Origin: Mugil cephalus
Lineage: Eukaryota; Chordata; Actinopteri; Mugiliformes; Mugilidae
DNA length: 64,000 bases
NCBI RefSeq assembly: GCF_022458985.1
Contig: NC_061790.1
Location: forward strand, 17,092,397 to 17,156,396
Direction of reading: 5' to 3'
In this document: one piece after another, positions 1 to 20,200 of the stretch
Position numbering within the stretch: position 1 is the stretch's first letter
How the letters are laid out: the number at the start of each line of letters is the position of its first letter
Notes under the pieces: model-generated
Told to the model about the DNA's origin: nothing
The model's input: the letters and a program-made list of their open reading frames with translations, nothing else
Database searches by the model: none
Translations under genes and position numbers: made by a program

Positions 1-267
1 TTCTCATGATTTGGAGAATTGTAGTAGCAAATTGCCTGCTGGCACCACGAAACTTAGCAACACGTCCAACAAGAATATTCTGTATATTCAGAACACCTCA
101 CCATTTCACAGTCATGATCTTAAGTGACTTTTTAAAGTTTAACTGGCATTTGGATGACAAGGGTGTAGCTAAGAGATCCAGGGCCCGTTGTACTGCCCCC
201 CCAGCCCCCCATTCTTGATCGTTTTAACAGCAATCATCTAACTTTATTTTTATCATTTTCCCCTCAG
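1..267 (+). other. lefty: lefty last intron (3' part)
   Basis: No coding sequence is visible. The stretch ends in a pyrimidine-rich tract and a CAG acceptor (bases 265-267) immediately before the lefty terminal exon, so it is read as the tail of that gene's last intron. The upstream lefty exons are outside the window. Confidence 0.75.
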
Positions 268-592
268 CTCTCGCGGAGACTGCGACGCCAACCAAAACAA
301 GGACACGTGCTGCAGAGAGCAATACTTCATCAACTTCCGTGCGCTCACCTGGACACAGTACTGGATCATCGAGCCGGCAGGTTACCAGGCCTTCAGGTGC
401 ACCGGAGGCTGCAAGCAGCCCAAGCGCAACTACGGCTACGGCGAGCGGCGGTGCACCGCGTCAGAGAGCGCCCCGCTGCCTATCATGTACCTCGTGAAGA
501 AAGGGGACTACACAGAGATCGAGGTGGCCGAGTTCCCCAACATGATTGTAGAGAGGTGTGCATGCACGCTGGACAATGTCTCCATAGTGTGA
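268..592 (+). CDS. lefty: Lefty, terminal coding exon (TGF-beta domain), partial gene
   Basis: This is the last coding exon of a Lefty protein, a secreted, divergent TGF-beta superfamily ligand that antagonises Nodal in mesendoderm and left-right patterning. The exon follows a CAG acceptor at 267, starts with one base that completes a split codon, and stops with TGA at 590-592, giving 107 whole residues. The reading includes GDC, DTCCREQYF, WIIEPAGYQAFRCTGGCKQP, SAPLPIMYLVKKGDYTEIEV and a C-terminal ERCACTLDNVSIV. Cysteine pairs CC and CxC and the CTGGC block are the cystine-knot pattern. The WIIEPAGY and GGCKQP blocks are typical of fish Lefty rather than of BMP, GDF or Nodal. Eight cysteines are present, consistent with Lefty lacking the cysteine used for dimer bonding in other family members. 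The propeptide and signal peptide lie upstream of the window. Which paralog (lefty1 or lefty2) it is cannot be decided here. Confidence 0.95.
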
Positions 593-975
593 AGTTACAG
601 GAGACATCTGTAGTAGTCCTATAGTCACAGACTCCTGGGAAGCGTTATAGGAATATTATAGTATTTCCTCCACGGGGGTGTTGATGTATTTAAAGGTTCT
701 AACACACGTCTAGTACTTTCTATTTAAATGGACATTTACTGGGGGTTTCACACACAACCGGCGGTCCCGCTGCCAATGAACTGCCATCTCCCACCACAAG
801 CACTTTTGTATATTTTCTAGATTTTTGATATGTTTTTTATTCGAATTTGATGTATGAGTTGTGTCGAATCTGCTGCAGTCATTCAAATTCTGTCCCATGT
901 GTTATATTTTCAAGCTGTACATAATATGGATGAGTTTTATGTTGTATGGAAAATAAAGTATTTTGTTTCACCTAA
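593..975 (+). other. lefty: lefty 3'UTR with AATAAA signal
   Basis: The sequence after the lefty stop is AT-rich and non-coding. An AATAAA at 952-957, followed within about 20 bases by a T-rich stretch, gives a compact UTR of about 380 bases. It contains one AGCACTT heptamer at 799-805. Confidence 0.75.
799..805 (+). promoter_or_regulatory. candidate miR-430/427/302 seed site in lefty 3'UTR
   Basis: AGCACTT is the reverse complement of the AAGUGCU seed shared by the miR-430/427/302 family. In zebrafish, lefty and squint messages are established miR-430 targets, and this match is in the expected UTR. The match itself is seen; function here is inferred. Confidence 0.5.
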
Positions 976-980
976 ATCTC

Positions 981-1815
981 CGGGTCTTCCTCTTCCCTGC
1001 TGTCTCGGGCCCCATTCACATTCATCATGGCATTCACATGCAGTCACAGTGCATGCAGCTGCCCGGGTCTTTCACCGTGTCATTTGCACTTATAGGAAGA
1101 TGTAAAACAGAGCAAATAATTTGCCTAATGACTTATAACACTTGTTACGCTGGGGGCACGCCGTCATTTACAACGACGGTCAAACCTGCTTGTAATGCTT
1201 TATTTACAGTGGGATGGTATCTACGTGGCAGGGCATACGGGGCAACATGAAGTCAATTCGCATTAAGCCAGAGTTGGCTCTTCATGCGTTGACATCAGGC
1301 TTAGACCGGGCCAAACACTGGCAATCAGAGCCAATACCTAATGCACTGTTTGCTGTCTGAGCGGGGGGTCTTGTCATTCGCTAATATGCTGCTGTTGTAG
1401 GTAAACATGCCGACCTGCCAAAGACAAGCAGCCGTCTGTCTGGGAGGGAAGTGAATTGCCATCACGCAGCAGCAGTGAATAGAAGAAGCACAGGTGGTAC
1501 TGTAAACACGCATGTGAAAAAGGCCTTACGCACTGTTGGATTGACAACCCTTCAGCTGCAGTGTCGGCTTTCATCACCGGTTTCGTAACAATAAATCAAA
1601 GCAGACTTAAGGAGTGTATTTTGACACTTATGAAGACAGACAGATGCCGATATGAAATAGTGAAGACGCACACAAGCGCGCCCGGTAGGTTTTAGCAGAC
1701 ATAGTTCAGTGTCGTTTGCTGTGATCACCGTCTTTGAGGCTGATGGAAATGTCAGTACAAATACTCTTGTGACATGGTGAATAAAGCTGTTACAAGTCAT
1801 CATCTCTGGAGCAAA
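981..1815. other. intergenic, nothing recognised
   Basis: Unique-looking sequence downstream of lefty. Only short unsupported open frames occur and no recognisable protein similarity or RNA gene was seen. Confidence 0.5.
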
Positions 1816-1819
1816 TTAT

Positions 1820-2300
1820 GCGTTTTACAAGCCCTTCAGAATTTTCTACATTTCGGCATAAAAATTTTCACAACACGCTTTTTAAAATACACATCTTTTG
1901 GATTAAGGTCAGGACTTCCAAAACATTCATCTGGTTCTTCTTTAATGATTCTTTTGTAGAGCCATTTGTGTGCTTTCAGTGGTCGTCTCTCTGCATGACC
2001 CAGTTTATCTTGAGACTCAAAGGAATGCAGCGTTGGTTAGTCTCCGGTCATGAGTCCCTCCTTTAAACCAACCAAACTTACTTTGGACTCATCTGTCCAC
2101 AAAACCTTTTCCAAATTATGCCTCTTGCTTTCGGAGTGACCCTTGTTGGTCGACCACTCCCGTGGAGGGTTACAGTCGTTTTAAAAATCTCCTCCATTTG
2201 TTCACAGTCTGTCTGACTGTGGATTTGTGGATTCCAAACCCTTAAAAGAAGGTTTTGTGACCTTTTCCTGCGTTGTGAGGATAAATCTCTGATAAATTTC
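1820..2300 (-). mobile_element. DNA-transposon (Tc1/mariner-type) fragment, minus strand
   Basis: Read on the minus strand, a stretch around 2078-2110 spells a transposase-like K-V-L-W-T-D-E-S-K pattern (the block around the first catalytic aspartate of Tc1/mariner enzymes). The surrounding text resembles a repeat type common in fish genomes. Frames are broken and no terminal repeats were located, so it is a decayed fragment. Family assignment is tentative. Confidence 0.5.
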
Positions 2301-2734
2301 TATTGTTAATATTAACCTAACAGTTAATTAACGAGCATTGCCTGCTTTTGTGCCTCGAAGATATGTGATATTGGCTCATTTTCCTGAATGAACAAATACG
2401 ACACCCCATGCATTTGTGAAATATTGCATTAAGAGTCACTCTTCGCTCTTCAAGTGCAAATTCTTTTAGTACAGTCACAAAATACTAAACAAATCCCAAA
2501 ACAGCCATTAAAAATTTTAAATTGAGTGGTTCCATAAAAATTCGTAAGAAACTTTGGTACCAGTGATCCACTAATGTAGGCCGTGCTTTTTATGAAAAGA
2601 CACATTTTTCTGTTGCCGTGCTTTGCGTCTATATAAAGCAAGCACATTTGAAAGTTCTTCAGAGACAAAAATGACCAAAACAGGGAACCTCACGCAGGAA
2701 ACACCTGAAGATACAGATTCTTAGTCAGGGAGAG

Positions 2735-3640
2735 TATAGCTGCTGTCAGATGGCCCGGAAATGCAGACGCAGTCCTCCAGCAGCTGGATCCACTCTGCAG
2801 AAACACAGACGAACCAACAGCTTGGAAGACAAACCAAGATGTGGGCATTCAAGGGTTTCTTTAGCAAGAAATGGCTGCATTCTGGTCAACATGTGCAGGG
2901 AAAACCGCCGAATGACATCACAGGAGCTCCAACAGCAGTGGTCAAATCAAACTAGTGTCCAGTGTTCCATCTGCACTGTACGTGGTCGACTTTTAGATCA
3001 TGGCTTAAAGTCCTTAAGAAGGCTGTCAAGAAGCCCCTGATCACTGTAGAGGGGCCCAACGATGCCAGGTTAACCTGTGTCAGAGACATAAATTAATCCG
3101 GCATCGTTGGGTCCAAGCACACAAGAACTGGACAGTCAGGAAATAGAAGAAGATTCTGTGGTCAGATGAGTCCAGTTTCCAGCTTTATCTTCCTCCTGCT
3201 AATGTGAGGGTACACAGAAGACCAGGTGAAGCATTATCTCCAGCATGTACAGTACCTACTGTCAAACATGGTGTAGGCAGTATCATGGCTTGGATGAATG
3301 AGTGCTGCTGGAGTTGGTCATCTCACTGTCTGTGATGGCACATTGAACTCTGTCAAATATTGTGCCATTCTCCAAACCCACATGCTCCCTGCTACACACG
3401 AAACTGGATGTTTCAACAAGATAATGCCCCTTGCTACACATCCAGGGCCAGTAGAACTTGGCTGCAGGAGCTCAGTATCCAGGTCTTAGAGTGGCCTGCT
3501 CAATCCCTGGACATGAGCCCCTTTGAAAATCGGTGGTTGATTATCAAAAGGTCTGTTTCAAAGCGTAAACAGAAGCGTAAATTCAAGAAGAATGGGACAA
3601 GATTACCCTCTACAGTGTGAAGGGCTTGAGGGGATCAGAG
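2735..3640 (+). mobile_element. Tc1-like transposon relic with most of the transposase
   Basis: Several plus-strand frames give consecutive pieces of a Tc1-like transposase. An N-terminal helix-turn-helix part lies around 2750-3040 (RRTNSLEDKPRCGHSR, then RRMTSQELQQQW). The first catalytic block WSDES lies near 3156, QQDNAP near 3420 and PFENRW near 3520. All three DDE acidic residues are still visible, but the reading is split across frames by indels, so the gene is dead. Clear terminal inverted repeats were not found. Confidence 0.8.
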
Positions 3641-3779
3641 TTCTACTGCTGCTAATGGCAGGACTACTAAATATCAATTTGATGATGTGACGGATTATTT
3701 ATTTTTTGTTCAGTTTTGAACACATTCTCTGTTATTTGTTGACTTGGATACCGACAACTAAACATTCAACCAGAAATAT

Positions 3780-4060
3780 CGACTTGTCAGATTCATAACT
3801 GAAAGAATCCATGAGAATCCATCCAACATTTGGCAAAATATTTACTTTTACAGAGAAGGATTCTCTGAGTCATTCAGCAGCTGTGTGGCTATCAGATAAG
3901 ACAGCATGTTTGGTGCCAAATAATGATCACAAGTGTGCTGTGAAGCATGGAGGTGGCAGCAGCATGCAGTCAAGAGGGCTCCTTTGGAAGACAGGAAAAC
4001 GGCAAAATGAGTAGAACTTGATACAGTCTGTAAGAAGGATGTATTTTAGATTTGTCCAAA
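3780..4060 (+). mobile_element. second Tc1-like fragment
   Basis: A frame at 3811-4014 contains VKHGGGSSM, matching the KHGGGS-type block between the first and second catalytic residues of Tc1-like transposases. It follows directly on the preceding relic but represents another, separate copy or a rearranged piece. No intact frame remains. Confidence 0.5.
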
Positions 4061-4544
4061 GGTACCTGATAAATTCTGATTTTAAAAAGATGCTTTCAAA
4101 GGCGTTCGGTTTCGAAAACACAAACTGAAGACAATAAAGCATGAAAAGCTTTTACACGTACATTAACAAACCACAAACTCACTATATACCAGCTTCTTTA
4201 ACTTTAATAGAGACAAAAAAAAATACAATTCCAATTTTTAAACACAAATATTAAAAACGGTCAGATAGAAAAGACAACAAATCTCAAAAAGTCTCAAAGC
4301 TTTCGCACTGTTGGTTTAATAGTAAAAGACCTGATATACAACCTGCAACACAAAGCGATAAAAATATAGTGTCTGTTGTATCATAGATTACACTGTAAAC
4401 TCAAAGCTTGCATTCGGCTAGATTTATGTATCCAGTACAATAAAAAAAGAAAGAAAAAGGAGGGCACGAACTCTCCAAGACATTTAAATAGATTCATCAC
4501 ACAGCAGTACGCGGGCAGACTAATACTTTCTTAACCACAACACA

Positions 4545-6268
4545 TTTATTACTCAGTCAACTGGTTAATGAACATTCTTGCATGGCTGAATTAGTATTTA
4601 CACGTTTAATAGATATCAACACGGGCAGATAGAAATAAAAGCAATGGACACATACCACTGGAATCTTTCTGATCTAGTGTAATAATTTTATTTTTGTTCT
4701 AGAGCTTGAAACGTAAGCTGGGTGCCAGGACGCACTACGAGCCGTTGGGATGGGGAGCTGCCATTATTGCCGGGCCACACAGTCACAAACATGAACTCTT
4801 GGACCGCTTAGTCTCTTGTTTTCAAGCTGACTTGGTAAGTTGTTGTAGTGAAAAATAGTTAAATTTTTTTTTCATGAATTTTTTTTAAAGGAGAAAAAAA
4901 AGAAAGAAAAAGAAGGGGGGGGGAATCTTGTTGAACTTGGGGGGGTGGTGCCGGTGATGGAAGTATTTGTGATACTGCGTAGCCCTTTTGGTTTGCTGGT
5001 GAAAATGAGCAACCCCGTCTGCTTTCTAGCACTTCTGCGCTGAGCTAGTAGAGTCAGAAGTTTGTTTGAAATTTAAAAAGTGGCTTTAACATAAATACAT
5101 GCACTAAAAAGTCTAATTCCGCCATGATTTTGCGTTTAATTAAAAGGACTGATCTGCACTTTTCTCAGAAGTCTACTGCACTAAAGGAACCGTTGACAAA
5201 GACAAACTAGAAAACAAACTTTCTCCTGAGAGTCAAGCATAGTCAGTGCCCTAATCTTAATATAAATTAAAAACATACGAATAAAAAGGCATAGTGCATT
5301 ACTAATAATGTCTTACTTCTATCCTTAAAAGTGGCTTGGCCAAAACACTTCCTCAGAGCAATATACATTAGAATAACTAAAGGAGAAGGAATGACGTATC
5401 AAAAACTAGACACTTGAAGGGAATACTTAACTAATGAGGCGCCAAATGGGGCCTGTAGCCATTTTGTTTGAAGTAGCAAACCAGGCCACAGCCCGTACAA
5501 AGGTCTTTAACACACCTTTGAACTGAATTAAAAGTCATAAGCCAGGAAGAATGTAAAAAAGCCAACAAGTTGTTTATTGTAGGTCTATGGAGGTTATGTT
5601 ACAGATTAGATATTGGGAACAAAAGACAAAAACTTGCTGTAATTTACCTGCTGCTTTGACTCTATGGACACGTACAGTCTAATAATATGATCGACCATCA
5701 TGCTCCCTGCCAAGAAGCCAAGGTTCCTTTAAATCGTTAGGGTCTCTTAAGCTTCTTATACAAACTACACGAAAAAAAAAAAAAAAGAATATTTACAATT
5801 TGTAATAAAAAAGCAAAAAACAAAAGTCACAGCACAGATAAAATGCACAACCCTGAAAAAATTAAAAGGAAAAAACAAAAATAAATCATATCTGCTGGAC
5901 AGCAACATTTTGAGAATTTTGGGACGTTACAGGTTTTTTTTTTTAAAAGCATGTCATTAAAAGTGGTGGAAAAGATAATGAAATATACAACAAAAACTAA
6001 AATAACCGATGATTGCGTGAACCCACACTGTACATGTATATTCTGATATTTTGATTCATAACGCTCCAATTACACTCGCGCTGCCTGGTCTTTGCTCGGA
6101 TGGAATGTTGTTGCTCCATGTTGCTTTAGTCTTTGTTGTAAGTTGGTGGGTTTGTGATGATTAAAAGTGGGTTCTATGGAAAGGAAATCAAACAGCGGGG
6201 TACAGGGATGTTCCGTGGCAAGTGGTGGATATCTCAGGGTCGGCCACCAGTCCATTAGAACAAGTGTC
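4545..6268 (-). other. hnrnpu: predicted hnrnpu 3'UTR
   Basis: Downstream (minus strand) of the hnrnpu stop there is no further coding sequence. Minus-strand AATAAA signals occur at 5578-5573, 4692-4687 and 4550-4545, any of which could end the message. The size and A/T richness fit a long regulatory 3'UTR. A higher-complexity island at 4703-4834 sits just before the middle signal. Confidence 0.55.
4703..4834 (+). other. exon-like island, ambiguous strand
   Basis: This 132-base block is preceded by a T-rich tract plus TAG and followed by GTAAGT on the plus strand. One plus-strand frame is open throughout (44 codons, beginning SLKRKLGARTHYEPLGWG). On the minus strand the same block lies directly before an AATAAA (4692-4687), so it could instead be a conserved element near the end of the hnrnpu 3'UTR. 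I recognise no protein family. Forty-four open codons in one of three frames is not strong evidence by itself. Confidence 0.35.
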
Positions 6269-15268
<9,000 letters not shown>

Positions 15269-15822
15269 TGTGACGGCTTGACTGCGAGATTAGTTAAAAA
15301 TACAACGATAAATAAATAAACGAATGCCTTTATCAACGGATGTAGCTCAAAACTGCGCCAAATGGCACCCGCTGTCCAACCAATCTTCCACCGGCAAAGA
15401 GCAGTACTGAGCCTGCGGTGTGGGGGAGGAGCATGACGTCTCTACCGTAATTATCCAGAACGCAGCGCGGCATGGTAATACACTCCATGGACCGCAGACC
15501 ATCTGTCGCTGCCAAAATAACGAATCACTCCCCTCCACCCTCTCAGAAACCACTGTTGTGGGAAAAAATGGCACTAATGTGTGGGATCGCTCTTAGTTCA
15601 TCATGATTCAGCCTAAGAGGGCTTTTGAGAGTACTCCTAAGATAGTTTAAATCTGGCTAGTGCCGTGGATAGAGATATGCACAGAATACCGTAATACATA
15701 TGTATGTAATTACATGCAAAATACAGTATTTTCTGAAAATACAATTTTCTGTGCAACACCAAGACCAGCTCCTTGTTTACAATATTTGTCAATGTCTGAC
15801 CTTTAATTTGGTAAAAAAAAAA

Positions 15823-15843
15823 ATATATATATATATATATATA
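15823..15843. repeat. (AT)n microsatellite
   Basis: About ten uninterrupted AT units following a poly(A) run; simple repeat. Confidence 0.9.
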
Positions 15844-16019
15844 CATGTGTATCTATTACATTATAAGCCTGAAAGATTGCCCTTAAACGCCACCCCCTCC
15901 CAGGGACCCCACCAGAGCTATCTCACTGATGGAATAACCTGGTCATTCATTTAACCTAGACTCGAGAAACTTCAGAAATCCCAGACCATAGCACTGCATC
16001 CACAGGCTTGTACAGTAGA

Positions 16020-16185
16020 CACTAGAAATGACGGGTGCATCGCTTCATCAGCCTCTCTTCTTACCCTGATGCCCCATCACTCTGGAACAGGGTAAATCTG
16101 GACTCATTAGACAACGTGACCTTCTTCCATTCCTCCAGAGTCCAATCTTTATAGTTAAATCCAGGTGGCAACTTTTTTTTTGGCC
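16020..16185 (-). mobile_element. Tc1-like transposase fragment
   Basis: The minus strand reads DWTLEEWKKVTLSNESRFTL and LFQSDG, followed by a segment resembling RREADEVMHPSC. This is the region around the first catalytic residue of a Tc1-like transposase (usual WSDESRF; here the aspartate position is Asn). Only a short internal piece survives. Confidence 0.75.
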
Positions 16186-17182
16186 AGTGTACACAATCAG
16201 AGTCATTTTTTTGAGAACAAATTCAACTGTTTGGCGCTCAGATAATATTTATGACTACACTACTGTTTATCACATAAAGTCCGCCCAAATGATTTATTTG
16301 GGGATAATCACGTTCCAACAGCTAGACTCCAGGCCAACTTTCTGCCAGAAAACAATTGTGGGAGGGGAAGTTGACTCACTTCCAGGCTATCACTACAGGC
16401 TATTAGAATCAAAACATCTTGTTTACAAGATCTATTTATTCCTGACATTTTAAAATTGACGTGTTAACATTTTTGTGTAGCACTGTAATATTATTCTTCC
16501 GCCATTATGGGAAAGATCAGGTGAAACTTTATATACATTCCATGCCAAATAAGTGGATTAATGCGTATACTGTATTTTCAGTCTGCTACAGTGCCCGGCT
16601 GATGTCATAATTTTAAAAGTGTGATGTACAGTATATCCATATGGAGATCCTTGTCTTGTCCTTGTCTTCTCTGTCAATTTAGTTGAAACGAAATCCACGA
16701 TACTGTTTCCTTGTTACATGGAATTTATTGCACAATGTCGGTTTCAAAAGTCTTTTTACAGCTTTATACGAGAATGTATTACAGGCCATACGGACTAGCA
16801 GTGACATAAAAGACAGTTAGGAGATGGATTGTTAACGAATCATAATGTGAAAAGAACAACACCTTTACTCAGCCCCATGCAGCCGCCTGAACGTTTGTCT
16901 GAGCTGCTCCTTACCGCCTCCCTGAGGAGGTCATAATAAATAGCCAAGTGAATTCATGAAGTGTTCTCCAGTGCGCTCTTTCCTTCGCCGATGTGCCACT
17001 GCCATCACTTCACCTCTTAAACATTGCACCCAGCCGCTCACTTTGTTCTGTCTTTATTTTTTTCAATTCAAACCTAATATGAGTGGACTTTCTGGGCTTT
17101 ATATTCCAGGAGCTTTGTCAAAATTAAATCAAAATGCCCCCTGCCTTTGTTCGGATATCTTTTTAAATATTTACAAGTTGTC

Positions 17183-17245
17183 ATGTCATCTCTGACTGGA
17201 AGAGGAGAGAGATTTCCAGCCTCGATCGGTGGAGCAGCGCACTGG
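17183..17245 (+). CDS. kif26b: kif26b coding exon 1
   Basis: The ATG at 17183 opens [20 protein letters not shown] and a Trp, then a GTAAGT donor at 17246 in phase 0. The pattern S-x-x-G-x-x-E-R aligns with the mammalian KIF26B start (MNSVAGNKERL). That supports both this start codon and the join to the exon at 17457, which otherwise has no upstream ATG in frame. Confidence 0.75.
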
Positions 17246-20200
17246 GTAAGTCAGGTTTAATCTTTATGAGTAATGTTTTTTTTGTACGTGTGTGTGAAAT
17301 ATTGAACTGTCTGTAGAGTTGGATGGTGATGCTGTTGCACTGCTTGAAAAAAAAAAACACATTTTGGGTGTGGTTACAGTTGTCCACGTCGACTGATATC
17401 TAATTTCCCACTACCAAAGCCCACATGCATCCTTCTAATAATGATTTATTTCTCAGCGCTCAGAAGTGCAGCATCACTGCGAGCCCGTCTGCTTTCCTGC
17501 AAGCATCAGAGGGAAGGACTGCCAGCTCAAGGAGCGCCCCACTCCTGAGGGCGCCGGAGGGTCCAGGGGCGACTCACATCGGAATATGTGGCAGGGAGGA
17601 GATGATGTCCCGTCCTACAAGTCCCTGCCCGGAACCGTAGGAGACCGCATCAGGAGCACCATGTCTTTCGGAAGTAGGACTCTGTGCAGAGGATCTATGC
17701 CGGCGAATCCCGGTTATGGGAGGTCTGAGCGGAAAGTTGCGTGCTGCGAGAAGTGCTCGGGGACCCTTGTTGCTCTGAAGAAACAAGCTCTGAGCCTGGC
17801 TGTGCACCATCACTTCTCCTACAAGGTCAGTTACAGTGGTGCTGTGATGCGAAGGTGGCTGAGAGCAGAGAGAGGATCATAGAATGGACTTAGTTAGTTT
17901 TAACATGAGCAAAATCTTCATGTTGTGGTTGAGCTCAATATATAGAATATAAGAAAGTCACATCTCCAGACTTCTGACCAGGTGGTAGTATCAATAGTAA
18001 ATACATTAATGTGCTGATATCTGTGCATTTTATTCGTGCAACTATTTGTGTTGTAAAACAAAACGAATTTAAACGATTTTTCCCCCGCATGTGTAAACTA
18101 TAAAACCATATAAAGTACATCAGCACATAATAATTTTTTTAAAAATTATTAAATTTTTTTAATTTATTTAAAAAAAATATGCTGAAATTTGTGTACAACA
18201 TTACAAGAATTTTTAATATTGGCTGACATACTGGATGGAAAAATCTTAATATTTCAGTTGGGGTGTGAAAATAATGAATGGATTTTGTATATTTTATATT
18301 TTTGTAATATATTTAAATGAACAATGGATTTTGAAAAATGTATTACTAATGAACACTTACTGGCAGCCCTCATAAAAACATGCACTATAGGCTTTGACAT
18401 GTTTGGACACATATAGTGTTGCATCTTCAAGACTATTAACAAGTGTTTTAATGCTCATGTGGGCACATCTGTCTCTGCACCGGTGCCTTTTAGAGGAATG
18501 CTCATCTGGACATTTATCACCACAAACATCCATCATTGGGAGTCAGATCGACAAAGGAAGCCAGTGACATTCAGACGCGAGTGGTTTTAAATGGGAATGA
18601 ATATTTCATCTCGACATCCCCATGTCATCTCTACGGTCCTCTCCTTTGAGGGAGGGCTATTTATTTTTGTCCTCTTAAGTGGGATGGGGCACGGCTACCA
18701 TCGTGTTTTAAAGAGAGACCACAGAGTATGGTATCGTTGCGGCCGTAGACATGGTCAGTGGAAATCTGATAAGATGGCTAGGTTCCTTGCAGGTTTATTG
18801 ATCTGAGTGTGATTTCTTAAAAGCATCGTGGCTCTGTAATATCATCTTTTTAAGGGGTGGCTCAGACGGAAAGTCCAGTCGTACGTCTGGCAACTATACA
18901 GTCTTACGCCATATATCTGTCATCACTTCTATTTATGAGTGGAGGCTGGTTTGCCTATTTGACAATGAATATCAGGACGTACCTTTGAGTATTTTTTTTT
19001 TCTATGGGGCAGCTACATGTACCTCCAGTGGTTTTAGCACTCAAGTGTTTAAATGACTTTGTTTTGCATAATAGGTGAGAGCCCCTTAAGTACTCCTCTG
19101 GGGAAACAAGGGTCATTGATGGCTGGAAGCTTGCAGGATGGATGGGGTGGGTGGGAAGAGGCAAAAAGGGAATGAGTGTACTTGACGTTGAACAAATGAG
19201 TGTCTTTATCAGGATGAAAAGTGAAACAATCGTTTGATGTTTGATTCCATTTTGTTAGACTTGACTACCAGGATACACGTTGGCAACTTTGGTGTCAGAA
19301 TCCTTTTTTTAGAAGGGTGATTTCAACTTTTTCAAACTTCCTGTCTTCAGAATGTTCTTTTTTTATAAAAAAATCCCCTATCCAAAACAGTTGTCTATAA
19401 CAATGAGAGGTTTCAACAACGACACGTTGGTCTCCTGTTTTTCCAGTTGTCCCACAATGTGCTGCTGTTGAGGATTGGAAGAGACATGTTATGACACATT
19501 TCATCCATTTTAAAGGTGTAGCGAACACATTTTTTTTCATTGCACTTATACAGATCACACGGATAGCATTGATCAATGTGGCTCCCTCCATGATTACTTC
19601 ACTAAGTGCTAAGATTGCCTGCAGTTCCTTCCCACGACTCAATTCTCATACGCCCAGTGATCATTCATATAATTCTCAAGCAAACAAAGCCAATTAACTT
19701 CAGTATTATGTCTCCACCAGACGCTCAGGCTGGATCTGTGATCTCATTAGGTTTGTGAAAATGGAACTTAGGTCAATTACGGGCAGGTTTTGTGCAGGAA
19801 TAAACAAGTGAGTGTTTTTAGTACATCTCAGGCAGCCCCTGCTCCAGTTTATAGTTTTAAAATGATTCCTGCTACCATTTTCTCACATTTTGTAGGACTC
19901 AGGTGACCTGTCGGCATTTCTTCACGACAACCTGTGCGTCCAAAGTCGGTCCACCGCTGAGTCCAGGGAAAGGGAGAGGCAGCAGGGTGAGTGTGGATCA
20001 TGTGGTACGAGTCTAAAGCAGCTCAAACAGGAGGCCATCCACCTGGCTCTGAGTAGGGGTCAGCCACTAGCCAAGCCCCCTTTTGAAGCCAGCCTCAGCA
20101 CCGGCTCACTGCTGGGACAAAGTGAGACAAAGCATGGAGACAGGGCTTCAAGAGAGGCTGCCATGGCTCAGCATCAACCACGCAGTCAAACCTACAGTCC

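Larger units (their letters stand above)
15269..17182. other. divergent spacer between hnrnpu and kif26b
   Basis: The two genes are transcribed away from each other from this 1.9-kb spacer. It must contain the hnrnpu promoter next to 15268, and probably the kif26b 5'UTR near 17100-17182. A TATA-type pair could not be assigned. It also holds an AT repeat (15823-15843) and a Tc1-like fragment (about 16020-16185). Confidence 0.55.

Noticed and set aside
17466..17882. Independent 138-codon gene at 17466
   Set aside because: It begins at a GTG inside an exon that has its own acceptor at 17456 and runs past the GTCAGT donor at 17826; it is kif26b exon 2.
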